Source of the DNA: Lachnospiraceae bacterium UBA1258
GTDB lineage: Bacteria; Bacillota; Clostridia; Lachnospirales; Lachnospiraceae
DNA length: 8,603 bases
Direction of reading: 5' to 3'
NCBI GenBank assembly: GCA_002308235.1
Contig: DBVS01000002.1
Span: 336 to 8,938, forward strand
This document shows, piece by piece, positions 6,144-8,603 of the stretch; position 1 is the stretch's first letter, and each line of letters starts with the position of its first letter. The notes under the pieces are model-generated. The model searched no databases. It had not been told where the DNA came from and worked only from the letters and a program-made list of their open reading frames with translations. A program made the translations under genes and the position numbers.

Positions 6144-6166
6144 GCGAGACCGTCTAAATCTTTTCT
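6144..6166 (+). repeat. Left terminal inverted repeat
   Basis: Read on the plus strand this is GCGAG-A-CCG-T-CTAAATCTTTTCT. It matches the right-end copy read on the minus strand at 21 of 23 positions, differing only at the sixth and tenth bases. The match stops abruptly just outside the outer end, as expected for a repeat boundary. Confidence 0.75.
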
Positions 6167-6242
6167 CACGAATCGCGCGTGCGCCATGCTCTTTCGACGC
6201 AAACTCGGCCCACTCCGCTCAACTAACTTCTAACTGATCCTA

Positions 6243-6484
6243 AGCGCCCTGATGTGTTCGCGTGGAAGCGCAGCTCTCACATCGCGCGCTAAGTCTCAGT
6301 AAGAAGTGGATTTTCGCTTCGGTTCCTGCCGAAGTGTTTGCTTACGAAAGCCATGACGCCCTGCGCTATATGCGTCGAGAAAACCTAGCGAGCCGGATAA
6401 ATTTTTCTTTGACGGACAATCCACAGCGTCGGTGCTGGGCGAGGTTTTTCTCGAGCCCTAGCAAGCAGGCGCTTTTCAGCCTGC
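6243..6484. other. Array of stem-loops inside the inverted-repeat element
   Basis: Several perfect or near-perfect inverted repeats sit in series. AGCGC/GCGCT (6243-6247 with 6286-6290) encloses GATGTG/CACATC (6251-6256 with 6278-6283). TTTCG/CGAAA (6312-6316 with 6345-6349) encloses CTTCGG/CCGAAG (6317-6322 with 6329-6334). GGG-CGAG pairs with CTCG-(AG)-CCC at 6437-6458, and GCAGGC/GCCTGC at 6465-6484. None is followed by a run of T on either strand, so they do not look like intrinsic terminators. Together they suggest folded RNA or a palindromic repeat. Confidence 0.55.
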
Positions 6485-6526
6485 GGTCCGTTACTGCGAG
6501 GACATTAGCGAGAGCGTGTCCGGAAA

Positions 6527-6549
6527 AGAAAAGATTTAGCCGGACTCGC
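6527..6549 (-). repeat. Right terminal inverted repeat
   Basis: Read on the minus strand this is GCGAG-T-CCG-G-CTAAATCTTTTCT, the inverted partner of the left end. Its GTCCGG part can alternatively pair with CCGGAC at 6518-6523 on the same strand, making a local hairpin (6518-6545). It begins nine bases beyond the flgK stop codon. Confidence 0.75.
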
Positions 6550-6558
6550 GCGCCCATC

Positions 6559-8460
6559 TTATACTCCTGTTTGAAGTATCAAACGATCGTAAATCTCCGT
6601 AAAGGTCTGTATCATCTTCGACGCCAGATTATACGCATTCTGATATTTAACAAGGCTCACCGCCTCTTCGTCCGAGTCAACACCGAACACCGAAAGTCTC
6701 TGGTTGTCGATGGTATCGTTCATGGTCTTATAGTACTTGACGGAAGTGTTCGCTCTTGCGGTGTTAAGGGCAACGTCCGAAAGCACGCTCTGTAAGAACT
6801 CACTGGCGGAAGCGCCTCTGAAGGAAAGCGCCTTCTTGTCGGTCTTCATGTTGATAAGTTCCGCAACAATGTCCGCCTTGGATTCACCGTCGGAAGCACC
6901 GGTACGGGTTGCCAGACGCTTCGGGTCATCTTCGATATACCTGCTTATTGCGAAGTTCTGAGCCGTAAGTCTGTAGTAGCTGTCGTCCGCATTGGTCACT
7001 GTCAGGAATTCCGTGGTGTTGCCTGCGTCCCATTCAGCCTTTGCCGCTGCGTATTTGGTATAGTAATCGTCGTAATCGTACTGTCCGCCCAGAACATCGT
7101 TTCCAAGAAGAAGGGCTGTCGCGGGATCTCCGTTTGAATCAACGGCGCCTTCCTGTGTAAGGATGTTGTTAAAGGTGCGGGCAAAAAGCCTTACGAACTC
7201 GTTTAACTGCTCCTGATAATAAGGAATCCCCTGATAGTCGATGCTCACGCCCACGTTTACTTCCTTGCCGATACGGGATGTGGAGAGTGTGTTTGCATCG
7301 TAGTTGGGATCGAGATTGAAGGTGTAATAGGTCTCTCCCGTTACCTCATTATGATTGTAGGACCAGTCGGTGTAATAGTACTCTTCAACGCCGAGTTTGA
7401 TTATTCCGCCGGACGAAGAAAGGGTACACTTATCAAGATCGTTTAAATATTCAAGTTTGGTGGAAACCGTAACGGTATTTGCGCGAAGATCCACGGAAGA
7501 AACGGTTCCTCTGAAGTTTTCGGTGTTGTTTCCGTCACGCATCTCCACAAGACCCTGAAGACGTCCGCCTACCATAGGGCTGTAAAGATTGAATTCCGCG
7601 CCGTGGGACCAGGTAATGTTGTAAAGTCCTTTACAGTCGGACTGATTTACGGTTTCGTTGTTTTCTCTTGCTTTGCACTCAAGAGTATAAAAATCGTTGG
7701 TGTCAACGAGGGTCTGTCCGCCGCAGATCTTCACCTGATAACGCTTGGCTCCGGTATCGAAGTTGTTGGCGGTATCAAGAATGGGTGTTTCTTTGGTCTC
7801 AACGGACACGTACTTGGAGAGTTCGTCAATAAGAAGGTCTCTCTTGTCGCGGAGTTCGTTGGCGGTGGCACCGGTGAGCTCGATAACGTTGATCTGCTTG
7901 TTAAGGGTGGCAACCTGCTCCGCGATGGAGTTTATCTGGGACACGCTGTCCTTGATCTCCATATTTACGTCCTTCTGGAGTTCCGAAAGCTGGGTGGATA
8001 CGTTGTTAAAGAAATCGCAAAGACTCTGGGAATACATAACGAACTGGGATTTAACCGCGGCATCTCCGGAGTTTTTGTGAAGTTCTTCAAGGGCGTTGAA
8101 CATCAGGTTAAAGGCGGTGTTGAAGCCCGAAACCGTATCGGTATCGGTGAAATAGTTTTCGATGGACTTCATGTAGTAAGCCTTGGCGTCAACTTCACCG
8201 AGTTTCTCGTTATTGTCCCAGAACTTGTCGTCATAGAACTCGTCACGGATTCTCTCGATGGCAATGGTATCTACGCCGGCGCCTGCGCATCCGTAGGTGG
8301 TAAAGGTACGAAGAGCCCTGTTTGCTTCCTGGATGGCGGTCTGTCTGCTGTATCCGTCGGTCTCGGCGTTGGAAATGTTGTTGGCGGTGGTATTAAGACC
8401 TGCATTTGCAGCCGTAAGACCTGTATATGAAATGTTAAGTCCGAAAAATTGTGAAGGCAT
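6559..8460 (-). CDS. flgK: Flagellar hook-associated protein FlgK (second, tandem copy)
   Basis: Encodes 633 residues, forming the first junction zone between hook and filament after export through the flagellar type III apparatus. The N-terminus has the rod/hook signature: SYTGLTAANAGLNTTANNIS at about 11-30, then NAETDGYSRQ to residue 40. The last 35 residues carry the matching C-terminal helix (VKYQNAYNLASKMIQTF). A heptad-like helical stretch at roughly 140-215 and a beta-rich middle follow the usual FlgK plan. It is longer than FlgK of B. subtilis or E. coli (about 507-547), the extra length lying in the middle. The ATG is supported by a GGGAG five to six bases upstream. It follows another flgK tail by 35 bases, so it is a paralogue rather than the only FlgK. 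The stop is ten bases from an inverted-repeat element, and no clear terminator follows. Confidence 0.93.
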   Translation of the reverse strand: MPSQFFGLNISYTGLTAANAGLNTTANNISNAETDGYSRQTAIQEANRALRTFTTYGCAGAGVDTIAIERIRDEFYDDKFWDNNEKLGEVDAKAYYMKSIENYFTDTDTVSGFNTAFNLMFNALEELHKNSGDAAVKSQFVMYSQSLCDFFNNVSTQLSELQKDVNMEIKDSVSQINSIAEQVATLNKQINVIELTGATANELRDKRDLLIDELSKYVSVETKETPILDTANNFDTGAKRYQVKICGGQTLVDTNDFYTLECKARENNETVNQSDCKGLYNITWSHGAEFNLYSPMVGGRLQGLVEMRDGNNTENFRGTVSSVDLRANTVTVSTKLEYLNDLDKCTLSSSGGIIKLGVEEYYYTDWSYNHNEVTGETYYTFNLDPNYDANTLSTSRIGKEVNVGVSIDYQGIPYYQEQLNEFVRLFARTFNNILTQEGAVDSNGDPATALLLGNDVLGGQYDYDDYYTKYAAAKAEWDAGNTTEFLTVTNADDSYYRLTAQNFAISRYIEDDPKRLATRTGASDGESKADIVAELINMKTDKKALSFRGASASEFLQSVLSDVALNTARANTSVKYYKTMNDTIDNQRLSVFGVDSDEEAVSLVKYQNAYNLASKMIQTFTEIYDRLILQTGV

Positions 8461-8495
8461 CTTTGCTCCCTTCTGCGGATAATTTCCCGCGATTA

Positions 8496-8603
8496 CTAAC
8501 CGAGTTGAGTGATGATATGCTCAAGCATTTCGTCAACCACGTTGATGTATCTGCTTGCTGCATTGAAAGCGTTCTGGAATTTGATCATGCCGGTAAGTTC
8601 TTC
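8496..8603 (-). CDS. flgK: Flagellar hook-associated protein 1 FlgK, C-terminal fragment (first of two)
   Basis: Only the last 35 codons and a TAG stop are inside the window; the reading frame runs off the right edge. The residues include LTGMIKFQNAFNAASRYI followed by NVVDEMLEHIITQLG, which is the C-terminal D0 helix typical of FlgK: a K/RxQxAxNAAxR core and a closing DEML-type amphipathic helix that packs with the N-terminal helix in the hook-filament junction. It is followed 35 bases later by a second, complete FlgK gene with its own ribosome binding site, so the two are probably co-transcribed. FlgE or FlgG also end in related helices, but the NAASR..DEML pattern and position next to flgK/flgL favour FlgK. 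The N-terminal part, and hence whether it is full length, cannot be seen. Confidence 0.85.
   Translation of the reverse strand, partial: EELTGMIKFQNAFNAASRYINVVDEMLEHIITQLG

Larger units (their letters stand above)
6144..6549. mobile_element. 406-bp non-coding element with 23-bp terminal inverted repeats (MITE-like or structured RNA)
   Basis: This block fills most of the 566-bp gap between flgK and flgL, in a cluster where other gaps are under 90 bases. Its two ends are inverted copies of the same 23 bases with two mismatches, sharing the uninterrupted core CTAAATCTTTTCT. The interior is rich in CGCG-type words and stem-loops, unlike the surrounding coding DNA. Reading frames cross it on both strands but look like by-products: they are arginine-rich and resemble no family I recognise. 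I see no transposase and no convincing target-site duplication. A non-autonomous miniature inverted-repeat element fits best; a structured RNA closed by the terminal repeats is the alternative. Copy number elsewhere in the genome cannot be judged from this window. Confidence 0.6.

Noticed and set aside
6262..6795. Plus-strand 177-codon frame crossing the inverted-repeat element into the flgK 3' end
   Set aside because: Half overlaps flgK antisense and half the repeat; it is arginine- and serine-rich with no convincing domain.
7603..8430. Plus-strand 275-codon open frame antisense to flgK
   Set aside because: It lies wholly inside the well-supported FlgK gene, is Gly/Val-rich without recognisable motifs, and is explained by codon bias on the other strand.
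1..8603. CRISPR array, tRNA or rRNA genes, transposase or phage genes
   Set aside because: No regularly spaced repeats, cloverleaf, rRNA-like sequence or integrase/transposase reading frame was seen on either strand.

Overview
The window is a late flagellar gene cluster. Every convincing gene lies on the minus strand, so transcription runs from high to low coordinates. In that order it holds: the 3' end of a first flgK, a second complete flgK, a 566-bp non-coding gap, flgL, fliW, csrA, flaG, fliD, fliS, a small FliT/FlgN-like chaperone gene, and a 174-bp leader that enters a gene starting just past base 1 (probably flagellin). The gene order, the FliW-CsrA pair, AGGAGG-type Shine-Dalgarno sites and the large variable domains in FlgL, FlgK and FliD suggest a motile Firmicute, most likely Clostridia/Lachnospiraceae (inference; no 16S or other marker is present).

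Region 8603-6559 encodes two hook-filament junction proteins in tandem. The gap 6558-5993 contains a 406-bp block (6144-6549) bounded by 23-bp inverted repeats with two mismatches and packed with internal stem-loops. It looks like a miniature inverted-repeat element or a structured RNA rather than a gene. Downstream of it is a sigma-28 (SigD/FliA-type) promoter and an 80-base leader for flgL. Region 5992-3396 is flgL-fliW-csrA. Region 3395-175 begins with a second sigma-28 promoter and carries flaG-fliD-fliS-fliT. A third sigma-28 promoter at 150-125 drives the gene to the left.

The most interesting signal is regulatory. The leaders behind all three sigma-28 promoters carry GGA motifs that fit CsrA binding. 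The flgL leader has a 12/12 match to the CsrA SELEX consensus. The flaG and putative flagellin leaders each hold a five-base-pair stem with an ANGGAU hexaloop, upstream of a GGA-containing Shine-Dalgarno. One operon behind such a leader encodes CsrA and its antagonist FliW, so the window looks like a self-controlled CsrA-FliW circuit that may cover junction protein, cap, chaperones and filament together. In Bacillus subtilis the best-described flagellar target of this switch is flagellin mRNA.

The proteins act together in late flagellar assembly: FlgK and FlgL form the hook-filament junction, FliD the cap, FliS and the FliT-like protein are export chaperones, FlaG affects filament length, and FliW-CsrA ties flagellin translation to secretion.
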